A DNA stretch of 17,561 nucleotides, taken from the NCBI GenBank assembly GCA_051305935.1, contig JBPPMG010000342.1, positions 1 to 17,561 on the forward strand, given 5' to 3'. This DNA is from JACPDH01 sp051305935. Its GTDB lineage: Bacteria; Acidobacteriota; Thermoanaerobaculia; Gp7-AA8. Positions 7,446 through 14,417 of the stretch are shown here, piece after piece. Below the pieces are notes generated by a model. That model saw only the letters and a program-made list of their open reading frames with translations, was not told the DNA's origin and searched no databases. Positions within the stretch are counted from its first letter, which is position 1. Each line of letters starts with the position of its first letter. Position numbers and translations under genes: made by a program.

Positions 7446-8414
7446 CTACTTCACGCGCGAGTTGTAGAAGAACCTCGCGGTGACCCGCTCGCTCGCTTTC
7501 GGGAAGTTCGCGGGGAGCGGGTTGAGCGGCGAGGCGAGCTCGATGGCGCGCTTTGCGGCGTTGTCGTATGGCGGGACGCCGGAGCTCGAGATCATCTCCA
7601 CGTCCGTAATCGTGCCGTCGCGCTGGATGGTGAAGCGAACCGTCACGACCCCCTTGAGCCCGGTGCGGATGATCTGCGGCATGTTGCTGTACCAGTGGTA
7701 GCGGATACGCGCGACCATGCCGGTCGCGTAATCACCCCAGTCAAACCACTGGGTTTCGAACGACATCGGGCCGGTCTCGGCGTTGCCGAGGTCGTCGCCG
7801 GCGCCTCCCTGGATCGAGCGCCAATCGCCGCTCTGCACGCCGCGTCGCGAGTTCGGCGGGTTGACGGCAGCATCCTTGATCGCGGTCTTCCAGTCGATCT
7901 GAGGGGAGGTCGAGCCGCGATACGGCTGGATCGAGTCGGCGCCGCGAGACGCATCCGCGAGCGGCTGTCCCTGGCCGGCGGCGGCTGCGGCGCGTTGCTC
8001 CTGCTGCGGCTGCATCGACTGGCCGTCGGTTCCCGATTCGGTTCCGCGTTGCGGCACCGGCTGCATCTGCGGACGGGCGTCGCCCGGCGTCAGCGTCGGC
8101 GGCCGGTCGGTCGGGTTCGGCCTGCTGGCCCTGCGGTCGGCGTCCGAGAGAGACGAATCGGGGCGAGGATTCGCCCGCTGAGGACCGGGCGCGTCGGTGA
8201 TGTTCGGCTGCTGTTGCTGCTGCGCCTGCTGGGGAGGCGCAGGAACGAGCTCCACGAAGCGGGCAGGGAGCGTCGCTTCCTGCGCGGGCACCTTGAGATG
8301 GTGGGCGATCAGAAACGAGAGAACGGTGATGTGGACCGCCATCGAGAGGATGACGCCGAGAGAAAGGTCGCCCCGTTTCGGTTTGTCTTCGACGTAGTCC
8401 AGTAGGTCGTGCAC
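7446..8414 (-). CDS. TonB-family energy transducer
   Basis: From the GTG at 8414 the product is 322 residues. It has a short cytoplasmic N-terminus, one membrane helix (about 17-36) containing SMAVH (S24, H28, the SxxxH pattern TonB needs to contact ExbB/ExbD), a long Pro/Gln-rich periplasmic linker (about 45-200) and a C-terminal TonB fold with GVVTVRFTIQRDGTITDVEM. TonB transmits proton-motive energy to outer-membrane receptors, so the cell has an outer membrane. The frame is open upstream to 8606, but that stretch covers 7-base tandem repeats and looks non-coding; GGTGA four bases before the GTG supports 8414. No exbB, exbD or receptor gene is adjacent. It ends with TAG. Confidence 0.88.
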   Translation of the reverse strand: MHDLLDYVEDKPKRGDLSLGVILSMAVHITVLSFLIAHHLKVPAQEATLPARFVELVPAPPQQAQQQQQPNITDAPGPQRANPRPDSSLSDADRRASRPNPTDRPPTLTPGDARPQMQPVPQRGTESGTDGQSMQPQQEQRAAAAAGQGQPLADASRGADSIQPYRGSTSPQIDWKTAIKDAAVNPPNSRRGVQSGDWRSIQGGAGDDLGNAETGPMSFETQWFDWGDYATGMVARIRYHWYSNMPQIIRTGLKGVVTVRFTIQRDGTITDVEMISSSGVPPYDNAAKRAIELASPLNPLPANFPKASERVTARFFYNSRVK

Positions 8415-8654
8415 ACGTTCACCAGGGCAGCCGGCACCTATAAGACGATTGGCTCGCGGGTTTGTTCCGGTCGGCCAGGCACGAAGCAGAGAACTCTCGA
8501 CGACGCCATGCCGCCGAGGGGGCGGAAGGCGAGAGGTGAGAGGCGAGAGGCGAAGCGATGGCCTCGCGAGGCGAGTTGGACGTGCAGGCCCGAGAGGCGA
8601 AATCACCGGGAGCGGGTCTCCTGTTCTAGAATGCAGCTCTTTACGGGAGACGCC
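8415..8654. promoter_or_regulatory. Divergent intergenic region between tonB-like gene and guaB
   Basis: This 240-base gap must hold promoters for both flanking genes. On the plus strand TAGAAT at 8627-8632 could be a -10 box for guaB, but no good -35 is visible at 16-18 bases. A 7-base tandem repeat lies at 8528-8555. Nothing coding is convincing here. Confidence 0.35.
8528..8555. repeat. 7-base tandem repeat, four units
   Basis: The plus strand reads GGCGAGA, GGTGAGA, GGCGAGA, GGCGAAG in succession, four units differing at one or two positions. It is within the tonB/guaB intergenic region. Short tandem arrays like this can vary in copy number by slippage. No function is evident. Confidence 0.6.
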
Positions 8655-10205
8655 ATGAGCGACGTCAGGGAAGATCTATCCATCATCGGCCGCGAGACGG
8701 CCACGGACGTGGAGTCGCGGCCGCTCGGCGCCAACCGCTTCGAGGAGCCGCCAATGGCGCTCACCTTCGACGACGTGCTGCTGGTCCCGGGCAAGTCGGA
8801 CGTCCACCCGAACTTCGTTGACGTATCCACGCGCCTCACTCGCGACATCCTGCTGAACATCCCGATCCTTTCCGCGGCGATGGACACGGTGACCGAAGCC
8901 CGCCTCGCGATCGCGATGGCGCAGCAGGGCGGTCTCGGCGTGATCCACAAGAACATGACGATCGACCAGCAGGCGGAAGAGGTCGACAAGGTCAAGCGCT
9001 CGGAGGCGGGGATGATCGTCGACCCGGTGACCATGCGCCCCTGGCAGCGGATCTCCGAAGCGCTGCAGGTGATGGAGAAGTACAAGATCTCCGGCGTGCC
9101 GGTGACGGACGAGAACGGGCGGCTGGTAGGAATCCTCACGAATCGCGATCTGCGCTTCGAGACGCGGTTCGATCTGCCGATCTCGGAGCGGATGACGAAG
9201 GACGATCTCATCACGGTGCCGGTGGGCACGACGTTGGAGCAGGCGCGAGAGGTTCTGCACACGCACCGCATCGAGAAGCTCCTCGTCGTCGACGCGAACG
9301 GCGACCTCAAGGGGCTCATCACCGTCAAGGACATCCAGAAGGCACGCCGCTATCCGAACGCGTCGAAGGATCCGCTTGGCCGCCTTCGCTGCGGTGCGGC
9401 GATCGGTGTCGGCAAGGAGAGTCTCGACCGCGCCCGCGCGCTCATTGCCGCGAAGGTCGACGTCGTCTTCATCGACTCGTCTCACGCGCACTCGGACGGC
9501 GTGATGGAGATGATCCGCCAGTTCAAGCGCTACTTCCCCGACACTGCGCTGGTCGCAGGCAACGTCGCGACGCCGGCCGCGACGCTCGATCTCATCCGCC
9601 TCGGTGTCGACGGCGTAAAGGTTGGAATCGGCCCCGGATCGATCTGCACCACGCGCGTCGTGGCGGGAGCCGGCGTGCCGCAGGTGACCGCGGTCATGGA
9701 GTGCGCGCGCGTTGCGGACGAGCACGACATCCCGATCGTGAGCGACGGCGGAATCAAGTTCTCCGGCGACATCACGAAGGCGATCGCGGCGGGCGCGAGC
9801 GCCGTCATGATCGGGTCGCTCTTCGCCGGAACGGACGAGGCACCCGGAGAGACGATTCTCTACCAGGGACGCACGTTCAAGTCGTACCGCGGCATGGGCT
9901 CGATCGCCGCGATGCAATCGGGCTCGAAGGATCGGTACTTTCAGGAAGACGAAACCGACGAGGCGAAACTCGTGCCCGAGGGAATCGAGGGAAAGGTTCC
10001 CTACAAGGGATCGCTCTCGGCGATGGTCCCGCAGATGGTCGGCGGACTCCGCTCTGGCATGGGCCTGAGTGGATCGAAGACGATCCAGGAGCTTCGCACC
10101 AACGCACGATTCGTCCGAATCTCCGCGGCCGGCCTTCGCGAGAGCCACGCCCACGACGTCATCATCACGAAGGAAGCGCCGAATTACCGGATGGAGTCGG
10201 AGTGA
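8655..10205 (+). CDS. guaB: IMP dehydrogenase
   Basis: Converts IMP to XMP with NAD, the first committed step of GMP synthesis, in the cytoplasm. The 516-residue protein has ALTFDDVLLVP near the start (about 35-45), two CBS regulatory domains (about 124-230), the catalytic loop GIGPGSICTTRVVAGAG with C331, the phosphate-binding GGIKFSGDI region, and the flap with RYFQ (R427, Y428) and EGIEGKVPYKG. All key residues are present and the CBS domains are intact, so it should be active and subject to purine-nucleotide control. Two starts are credible: ATG 8655 with GGGAG five bases ahead, and ATG 8754 with GAGGAG six bases ahead. The second gives 483 residues, nearer the family's usual length. I used the longer start. 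Confidence 0.96.
   Translation: MSDVREDLSIIGRETATDVESRPLGANRFEEPPMALTFDDVLLVPGKSDVHPNFVDVSTRLTRDILLNIPILSAAMDTVTEARLAIAMAQQGGLGVIHKNMTIDQQAEEVDKVKRSEAGMIVDPVTMRPWQRISEALQVMEKYKISGVPVTDENGRLVGILTNRDLRFETRFDLPISERMTKDDLITVPVGTTLEQAREVLHTHRIEKLLVVDANGDLKGLITVKDIQKARRYPNASKDPLGRLRCGAAIGVGKESLDRARALIAAKVDVVFIDSSHAHSDGVMEMIRQFKRYFPDTALVAGNVATPAATLDLIRLGVDGVKVGIGPGSICTTRVVAGAGVPQVTAVMECARVADEHDIPIVSDGGIKFSGDITKAIAAGASAVMIGSLFAGTDEAPGETILYQGRTFKSYRGMGSIAAMQSGSKDRYFQEDETDEAKLVPEGIEGKVPYKGSLSAMVPQMVGGLRSGMGLSGSKTIQELRTNARFVRISAAGLRESHAHDVIITKEAPNYRMESE
8742..8747 (+). promoter_or_regulatory. Alternative ribosome binding site inside the 5' end of guaB
   Basis: GAGGAG stands six bases before the in-frame ATG at 8754, where the conserved IMP dehydrogenase fold begins. 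It may mark the real start, making the first 33 codons leader, or allow two protein forms. A near-equal site (GGGAG, 8645-8649) serves the upstream ATG. Confidence 0.4.
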
Positions 10206-10244
10206 CGCGGAACGCTTAACGCGGAACGCTTAACGCGGAATGCG
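10205..10244. repeat. 14-base tandem repeat directly after guaB
   Basis: Two exact copies of ACGCGGAACGCTTA (10205-10218, 10219-10232) are followed by a partial copy (10233-10244, ACGCGGAATGCG). The array begins at the last base of the guaB stop codon and ends just before the terminator hairpin. Function unknown. Confidence 0.8.
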
Positions 10245-10256
10245 GAACGGGTGTCG

Positions 10257-10279
10257 CGCGCCCGAAAGGGCGCGTTTTT
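10257..10279 (+). terminator. Rho-independent terminator of guaB
   Basis: A perfect 7-base stem, CGCGCCC / GGGCGCG, closes a GAAA tetraloop and is followed at once by TTTTT. It lies about 50 bases after the guaB stop and is the clearest intrinsic terminator in the window. Confidence 0.9.
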
Positions 10280-10323
10280 CGTCGAAGTACGAGGAGCCAC
10301 GCGCGAGCGTCGAGAGCGATCTG

Positions 10324-10350
10324 GTGCCGCTACGCGGCACGGATCTTTTT
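10324..10350 (+). terminator. Second hairpin with T-tract, possible back-up terminator or repeat element
   Basis: A perfect 7-base stem, GTGCCGC / GCGGCAC with a TAC loop, is followed five bases later by TTTTT. The spacing is slightly long for a terminator. It is the first of three hairpins at 10324-10406 and shares the sequence CGCTACGCG with the third, so it may instead belong to a repeat element. Confidence 0.5.
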
Positions 10351-10360
10351 CGCGTCCCGT

Positions 10361-10406
10361 CCCCCGGTCTTCGACCGGGGGCTAAGATCGGCCGTCGCTA
10401 CGCGAC
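10361..10406. repeat. Paired hairpins resembling a REP-type intergenic element
   Basis: At 10361-10381 a perfect 9-base stem, CCCCCGGTC / GACCGGGGG, closes a TTC loop. At 10394-10406 GTCGC / GCGAC closes a TAC loop. Neither is followed by a T-tract. With the hairpin at 10324-10340 they form a cluster in the gap between two convergent genes, the usual home of REP-like palindromic repeats. Whether copies exist elsewhere in the genome cannot be seen here. Confidence 0.5.
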
Positions 10407-10414
10407 GCCAGCAC

Positions 10415-12070
10415 TCATGACTCAGCACTCGCCTTCAGCTGTTTTCGCATCTGCCAGAGCAGGTGGCTGATGTAGGGACGGCGCGTTTCGCCGGTCGTGA
10501 CGATCAGGAGTTTCGTGAGCTTCAGGTCGAGCGGATCGGTGTAGAGCAGGATCAGCATCTCGCGAAGGTAGCTCGTGCCGAGCGTAATGTCGTTGTCGGT
10601 GCCGACGCCGAGCTTGAGCCCTTTCTTCTCCCACCATGAGAAGGGGTGGTCCTTGTAGTCCTCGTACGCGCCGGTAAGTCGCTTGTTGGACGACGGCAGT
10701 GCGATGATCGAGAGCCGCTTGTCGATCATCCGGTTGATGACGTCATGCTGGTAGTGCTCGACTTCGCGGGCCGTGTGGAACTTTGCCTTGATGAAGCGGG
10801 TCGTCTCGAGCGCCGAGAGCCGCTCGCCCCTGAGGAGCTTGTCGCGGATCTCTTCCCGCCCGTTCCAGTCGAGCTCTGCGAGTTCGGTGGCCTCCACCGA
10901 TGCTGCGCCGACGCCGCGCCCCTCGGCGTTCGCCTGGAGCAGGCGCTGCGCGAGGCGCTGGAAGTAGTAGTTCGGATTCATGCCGAGGCTCAGCCCGTGC
11001 TCGATGGCGTCGACGTGCCAGATGTTCATCGCGTTGTCGACCGCCTGGATCCCCTGGCGCAGCGAGCCCCAGGTCTCACCGTGATGGCTTCGTACCCCAA
11101 GGCCGTAGGCTTGCAGCTTCCGAAGGCCGACGCGCAGCTCCTGAAAGTGCGCCTTGCGATAGAAGCCGCGCTCGTTGCCGACGGTGTCGACCTCGGTCAC
11201 GTGTTCACGCAGCTCCGGGTGGCGCGCGAGGAGGTCGATGAGCTGCCGGATCTGATCGTCGAAGTGCGCGCGGCGCGACGGGAAGCGAGCCGCGTCGTAG
11301 AAGCCCGGCTCCTTGCGAAAACAGGGAGAGAGGATGAACTCGAAGCCGGGCACCTCACTCTGGAACGCGTGGAAACCGTCGTAGAGCCCCAGCACGACGT
11401 CGTCGATCGTCAGCGCCTCGATGCCCGGAACCTGCTCGGCGGGATCGGTCGTGTTTCGCAACAGCGTGAATTTCAGCCTAACCGCGCCGACGTTCGACTC
11501 CCGCCAGAGCCTCGAGGCCATGTGATACGCCGCATCGCGGTGCGCTTCGCGCGTCGTCAGGAACAGCTTGGGCAGGTAGAGAATCCGAAGGTACCGATCG
11601 AACCGGTCGTCATCTCCGAGTCGCACGAGCCGCTCGACGTCGGCGACGCTGCGGAGCGGGAGGCTCTCCTCGCCGTACACTTCGCGGATCTTTCGCGCGC
11701 ACGTCTCACCGTGGGGGCCGGCCAGCAGTTCCTGCAGCCGTGGGAACAGGAACTCGGGGGAGATCGATCCGGTCAGATGGATGTGCTCCTCCCGGTAAGG
11801 GAGCGGGAACGCCCGCAGGAACTGGCCGAGCGCGAGAGAGAACGGATGCCCGAGGAGCTGTTCGATCTGGGCGGCGCCGATCCGGAACTGATCCAGCAAT
11901 TCTCGGAACTCGTGAATGAGCCGGGCAGCCTCGGGATCCCGTTCCTCGAATCGCGACTGGCAGGCGAGAGAGAGCGTGTCGTGAAGCGAAAGTCCGTTCG
12001 TCTCGCTGACCAGCTCGGCAATGAAGGTCGTCAGTCGGTCGACCGCGCTTCTGATCTTTGGTGCGGACAT
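10415..12070 (-). CDS. Adenosine-deaminase-family metal-dependent hydrolase, long form
   Basis: The 551-residue product carries the full metal site of the adenosine/AMP deaminase superfamily: HIHLTGS (H96, H98), SHHGET (H330 and catalytic-type E332), a helper histidine in EHG (H358), and GVGTDNDITLGTS with D492. ALPSSNKRLTG corresponds to the family's PTSN motif. Typical adenosine deaminases have about 340 residues; this one has about 90 extra at the N-terminus and an insertion of about 60-70 (about 375-445) before the PSSN motif. Substrate is therefore uncertain: adenosine, a related purine, or another amino-heterocycle. It converges with guaB, which is also purine metabolism, but they are on opposite strands and not an operon. 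The start at ATG 12070 is chosen because upstream in-frame sequence overlaps the divergent lipoprotein gene. Confidence 0.82.
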   Translation of the reverse strand: MSAPKIRSAVDRLTTFIAELVSETNGLSLHDTLSLACQSRFEERDPEAARLIHEFRELLDQFRIGAAQIEQLLGHPFSLALGQFLRAFPLPYREEHIHLTGSISPEFLFPRLQELLAGPHGETCARKIREVYGEESLPLRSVADVERLVRLGDDDRFDRYLRILYLPKLFLTTREAHRDAAYHMASRLWRESNVGAVRLKFTLLRNTTDPAEQVPGIEALTIDDVVLGLYDGFHAFQSEVPGFEFILSPCFRKEPGFYDAARFPSRRAHFDDQIRQLIDLLARHPELREHVTEVDTVGNERGFYRKAHFQELRVGLRKLQAYGLGVRSHHGETWGSLRQGIQAVDNAMNIWHVDAIEHGLSLGMNPNYYFQRLAQRLLQANAEGRGVGAASVEATELAELDWNGREEIRDKLLRGERLSALETTRFIKAKFHTAREVEHYQHDVINRMIDKRLSIIALPSSNKRLTGAYEDYKDHPFSWWEKKGLKLGVGTDNDITLGTSYLREMLILLYTDPLDLKLTKLLIVTTGETRRPYISHLLWQMRKQLKASAES

Positions 12071-12161
12071 AGGCCATTCTACGGCGCCTCTCCGGCGAAT
12101 GATCAAGCCGCTTCGGTGCCGGGGCTTCCCCGCACACCGCGTTTCGATCCAGAATGGGCGC

Positions 12162-12569
12162 ATGAAGATCGCACACATGCTGGTCGTCCTCCTGTTGTCG
12201 TTCGCCGCACTCTCCTGCGCGAGCTCGAACATGGACGAGGGAGAGATGCTCACGGTGACGGGGTCGGTCTCGTACCTGCAGAGAATCGCTCTCGGACCCG
12301 AGTCGGTCGTGCACGTACGTCTCGTCGATCTGGAACTTGTCGACAAGCCTGGATATCTCGTGGCACAGAAGGCGATCCACACGCCGGGGCAGGTGCCGCT
12401 CGAGTTCGAGCTCTCGTACTGGGAAAGGCGTCTCGAGTCGGGCCACACCTACGCGCTCCAGGCGCGCATCGAAGACGCCGGCAGGGTGATCTTCACGACG
12501 AAGGAAGACGTCAAGTTCGACGCGACGCAGCCAGGGAGACACGAACTCGTCCTCGAACCTGCCGACTGA
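12162..12569 (+). CDS. YbaY-like lipoprotein
   Basis: 135 residues. The N-terminus is a lipoprotein signal: a hydrophobic run, then AALSC with C19 the likely lipidated residue (the -2 leucine is slightly unusual). The mature part matches the YbaY pattern: VTGSVSYLQRIALGPESVVHVRLVDLE near the start, PLEFELSY in the middle, and YALQARIEDAGRVIFTT toward the end. YbaY-type proteins are small envelope lipoproteins of poorly known function with a beta-rich fold; I infer outer-membrane or periplasmic location only. The start at ATG 12162 is the only one placing the signal peptide at the N-terminus. It is divergent from the deaminase-family gene (91 bases) and is followed 13 bases later by the deformylase, so those two are probably co-transcribed. 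Confidence 0.75.
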   Translation: MKIAHMLVVLLLSFAALSCASSNMDEGEMLTVTGSVSYLQRIALGPESVVHVRLVDLELVDKPGYLVAQKAIHTPGQVPLEFELSYWERRLESGHTYALQARIEDAGRVIFTTKEDVKFDATQPGRHELVLEPAD

Positions 12570-12582
12570 GGCATGCCAGCCG

Positions 12583-13152
12583 ATGTCTGATCGAGCGGCG
12601 ATCGCGGAACGGTCGATTCTCCTTCTCGGCGACCCAGGGCTCCGCGTCCGCTCGGCGGAAGTGAAAGAGTTCGATCGTCCGGAGTTCCGCGTCGCTTGCG
12701 CGGGGCTCGCTGCGACGCTCGCGTCCTTTCGCGCGCGCCACGGCTTCGGCCGCGCGATCTCCGCACCGCAGATCGGCATCGCGCTGCGTCTCATCGCAGT
12801 CAACCTGGGGGATGGGCCGTTCCTCGTCGTGAATCCGCGAATCACCGAGACGAGCGGGGAGTCGTTCACGATGTGGGACGACTGCATGAGCTTTCCGGAT
12901 CTTCTCGTCCGGCTGCGAAGGGACCGGTCGATCTCTCTGCGCTACGATGACGAGACGGGGCAGGAGCGCGAATGGCCGCGGATGGAGATCGCCGCGTCGG
13001 AGCTGCTCCAGCACGAGATCGACCATCTCGATGGCGTGCTCGCGATCGACCGGGCGATCGATCGCGACTCCATCGTGCTGCGCGAAGTGTTCGAGGAGAG
13101 AAAGTCGGAGCTCCGCGCGGAGGTCGACTACGTGATCGGCGAAACGCGCTAG
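12583..13152 (+). CDS. Divergent peptide deformylase
   Basis: Peptide deformylase removes the N-formyl group from new proteins using a metal held by Cys and two His. The 189-residue protein keeps the metal ligands: C101 and the QHEIDHLDG motif (H144, E145, H148). Motif I is GRAISAPQIG (Q63) where the family usually has GxGLAAxQ, and motif II is DDCMSF where most enzymes have EGCLS. The fold and ligands look intact, but the altered second motif suggests a specialised or secondary deformylase; the usual def-fmt pairing is also absent. It lies 13 bases after the lipoprotein gene and converges on the sugar dehydrogenase gene with only 7 bases between stops. It ends with TAG. Confidence 0.85.
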   Translation: MSDRAAIAERSILLLGDPGLRVRSAEVKEFDRPEFRVACAGLAATLASFRARHGFGRAISAPQIGIALRLIAVNLGDGPFLVVNPRITETSGESFTMWDDCMSFPDLLVRLRRDRSISLRYDDETGQEREWPRMEIAASELLQHEIDHLDGVLAIDRAIDRDSIVLREVFEERKSELRAEVDYVIGETR

Positions 13153-13159
13153 CCCGGAC

Positions 13160-14329
13160 TCACTGCGACGGTCGCACAGGACGGCGTCGCACGGGCGCCT
13201 CGTCGATCCTGAGGATCGAGCCGTTGTAGTTCACGACGTAGACCTCTCCCGCCGCGTCCTGCCCGAAGCTCGAGATCGGGATCGCGGGAGTGAGGAGAAT
13301 CCTGGACGACCACATCCCGGCCGCGCTGCGCGTCGCGCCCCAGATCACCCCGGTGCAGAAGTCGCCGTAGATGAACGTCCCGCGAAGCCGCCCGCTCCGT
13401 CCCTGATGGACATACCCGCCAGTCACCGAACAGCCGTCGTCATGGGAGTACTCGAGTATCGGTTTGACGAGCGACCCGCTCTCGCAGTCTGAAGGGGGGG
13501 CGAAGCAATGCGCGCCCTCCATCAATCGCCAGCCGTAGTTCTCGCCGCCACTGCTTGCCGCGGGCTGGAAGTTGATCTCCTCCCACTGGTTCTGGCCGAC
13601 GTCGGCGATGAACAGGTCACCCGTCGAGGTGTCGAAGCTGAATCGCCAGGGATTTCGAAGCCCCGTTGCCCAGATCTCCGGACGACCGCTTCCGCCCGCG
13701 AATGGATTCGACGGCGGAATGGCGTAGGGTGCCACTCCGTCGACGTCGATGCGGAGCAGCTTGCCGAGGAGGAAGGCCGGATCCTGAGCTCGGTCCAGGG
13801 GATCTCCGGCGGCACCGCCGTCGCCGACTCCAATGTAGAGGTAGCCGTCGGGCCCGAACTGTAGCTGCCCGCCGTTGTGGTTCGAGAAGGGCTGTGGAAT
13901 GCGGAGCAGGAGCGACTCGCTGTTCGGGTCGGCGAGGACCGGGCTGCCTGCGCTGACGCTGAATCGCGAAATGACCGTTGTCCCCGAGGTGTCGGTGTAG
14001 TTCACGTAGAAGAGACCATTTGCCTGGTACTTGGGATGGAACGCGACGCTCAGCAGTCCTCGCTCGCCGCAACAACTGACGCGGCTTCGGATGTCGAGGA
14101 ATGGCGCGGGGAGAACGGTGCTCCCTTGCACCACGCGGATGCGGCCCGGCTGTTCCGTGACGAACAGGCTCGCCGCGTCGCCGGGCGCGACCGTCAGCGA
14201 TACGGGCCGATCGAGTCCGGTTGCGATCGTCGAGAGGACGACTGCCGGGTCCGCGCCTCCGACCTCGGGCGAGGCGCATGAGCTTGCAAGGAGCGCCAGC
14301 GAAAGGAGAGTTCTCACGGCTCTGTCCAT
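13160..14329 (-). CDS. PQQ-dependent sugar dehydrogenase-like lipoprotein
   Basis: 389 residues. A signal peptide ending LLASSC (C18) predicts a lipoprotein facing the periplasm or surface. The body is a six-bladed propeller of the soluble glucose/aldose sugar dehydrogenase family: ERGLLSVAFHPKY (about 89-101), SNHNGGQLQFGPDGYLYIGVGDGG (about 149-172) with H151 at the expected catalytic position, and GLRNPWRFSFD (about 223-233). An adjacent CysCys pair (C86-C87) occurs in several relatives. These enzymes oxidise sugars using PQQ and pass electrons onward, but many homologues have unproven substrates. No PQQ biosynthesis operon is here; the PqqD-like gene at 7041 belongs to a different cluster. 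The gene is divergent from the dienelactone hydrolase gene (88 bases). Confidence 0.88.
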   Translation of the reverse strand: MDRAVRTLLSLALLASSCASPEVGGADPAVVLSTIATGLDRPVSLTVAPGDAASLFVTEQPGRIRVVQGSTVLPAPFLDIRSRVSCCGERGLLSVAFHPKYQANGLFYVNYTDTSGTTVISRFSVSAGSPVLADPNSESLLLRIPQPFSNHNGGQLQFGPDGYLYIGVGDGGAAGDPLDRAQDPAFLLGKLLRIDVDGVAPYAIPPSNPFAGGSGRPEIWATGLRNPWRFSFDTSTGDLFIADVGQNQWEEINFQPAASSGGENYGWRLMEGAHCFAPPSDCESGSLVKPILEYSHDDGCSVTGGYVHQGRSGRLRGTFIYGDFCTGVIWGATRSAAGMWSSRILLTPAIPISSFGQDAAGEVYVVNYNGSILRIDEAPVRRRPVRPSQ

Positions 14330-14361
14330 GGTTCAAGTGTAAACGAGCGCCATCCGTTTCT

Positions 14362-14376
14362 CGCCGGATACCGGCG
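14362..14376. promoter_or_regulatory. Perfect inverted repeat upstream of a -10 box, possible operator
   Basis: CGCCGG, ATA, CCGGCG forms a perfect 6-base inverted repeat just upstream of the putative -10 at 14381, in the short gap between two divergent genes. A repressor bound there could block the hydrolase promoter. GC-rich palindromes arise easily, so this is tentative. Confidence 0.35.
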
Positions 14377-14380
14377 CGCA

Positions 14381-14386
14381 TATACT
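14381..14386 (+). promoter_or_regulatory. Putative -10 box of the dienelactone hydrolase gene
   Basis: TATACT lies 31 bases before the hydrolase ATG. The best -35 candidate (TTTCTC, 14357-14362) is weak. An A/T-rich box in such GC-rich DNA is notable. Confidence 0.4.
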
Positions 14387-14417
14387 CCGCGTAACTTTTT
14401 TTCGGAGGAACCCTGCG

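Noticed and set aside
8415..8606. N-terminal extension of the TonB-like protein
   Set aside because: It is low-complexity, covers the 7-base tandem repeats, and would put 80 residues before the membrane helix. The GTG at 8414 gives a normal TonB N-terminus.
8676..10154. Minus-strand open frame of about 490 codons opposite guaB
   Set aside because: Shadow of the strongly conserved guaB.
10646..12664. Plus-strand open frame of about 670 codons opposite the deaminase-family gene
   Set aside because: No domain; the minus strand carries a complete metal site. It also overruns the lipoprotein and deformylase genes in another frame.
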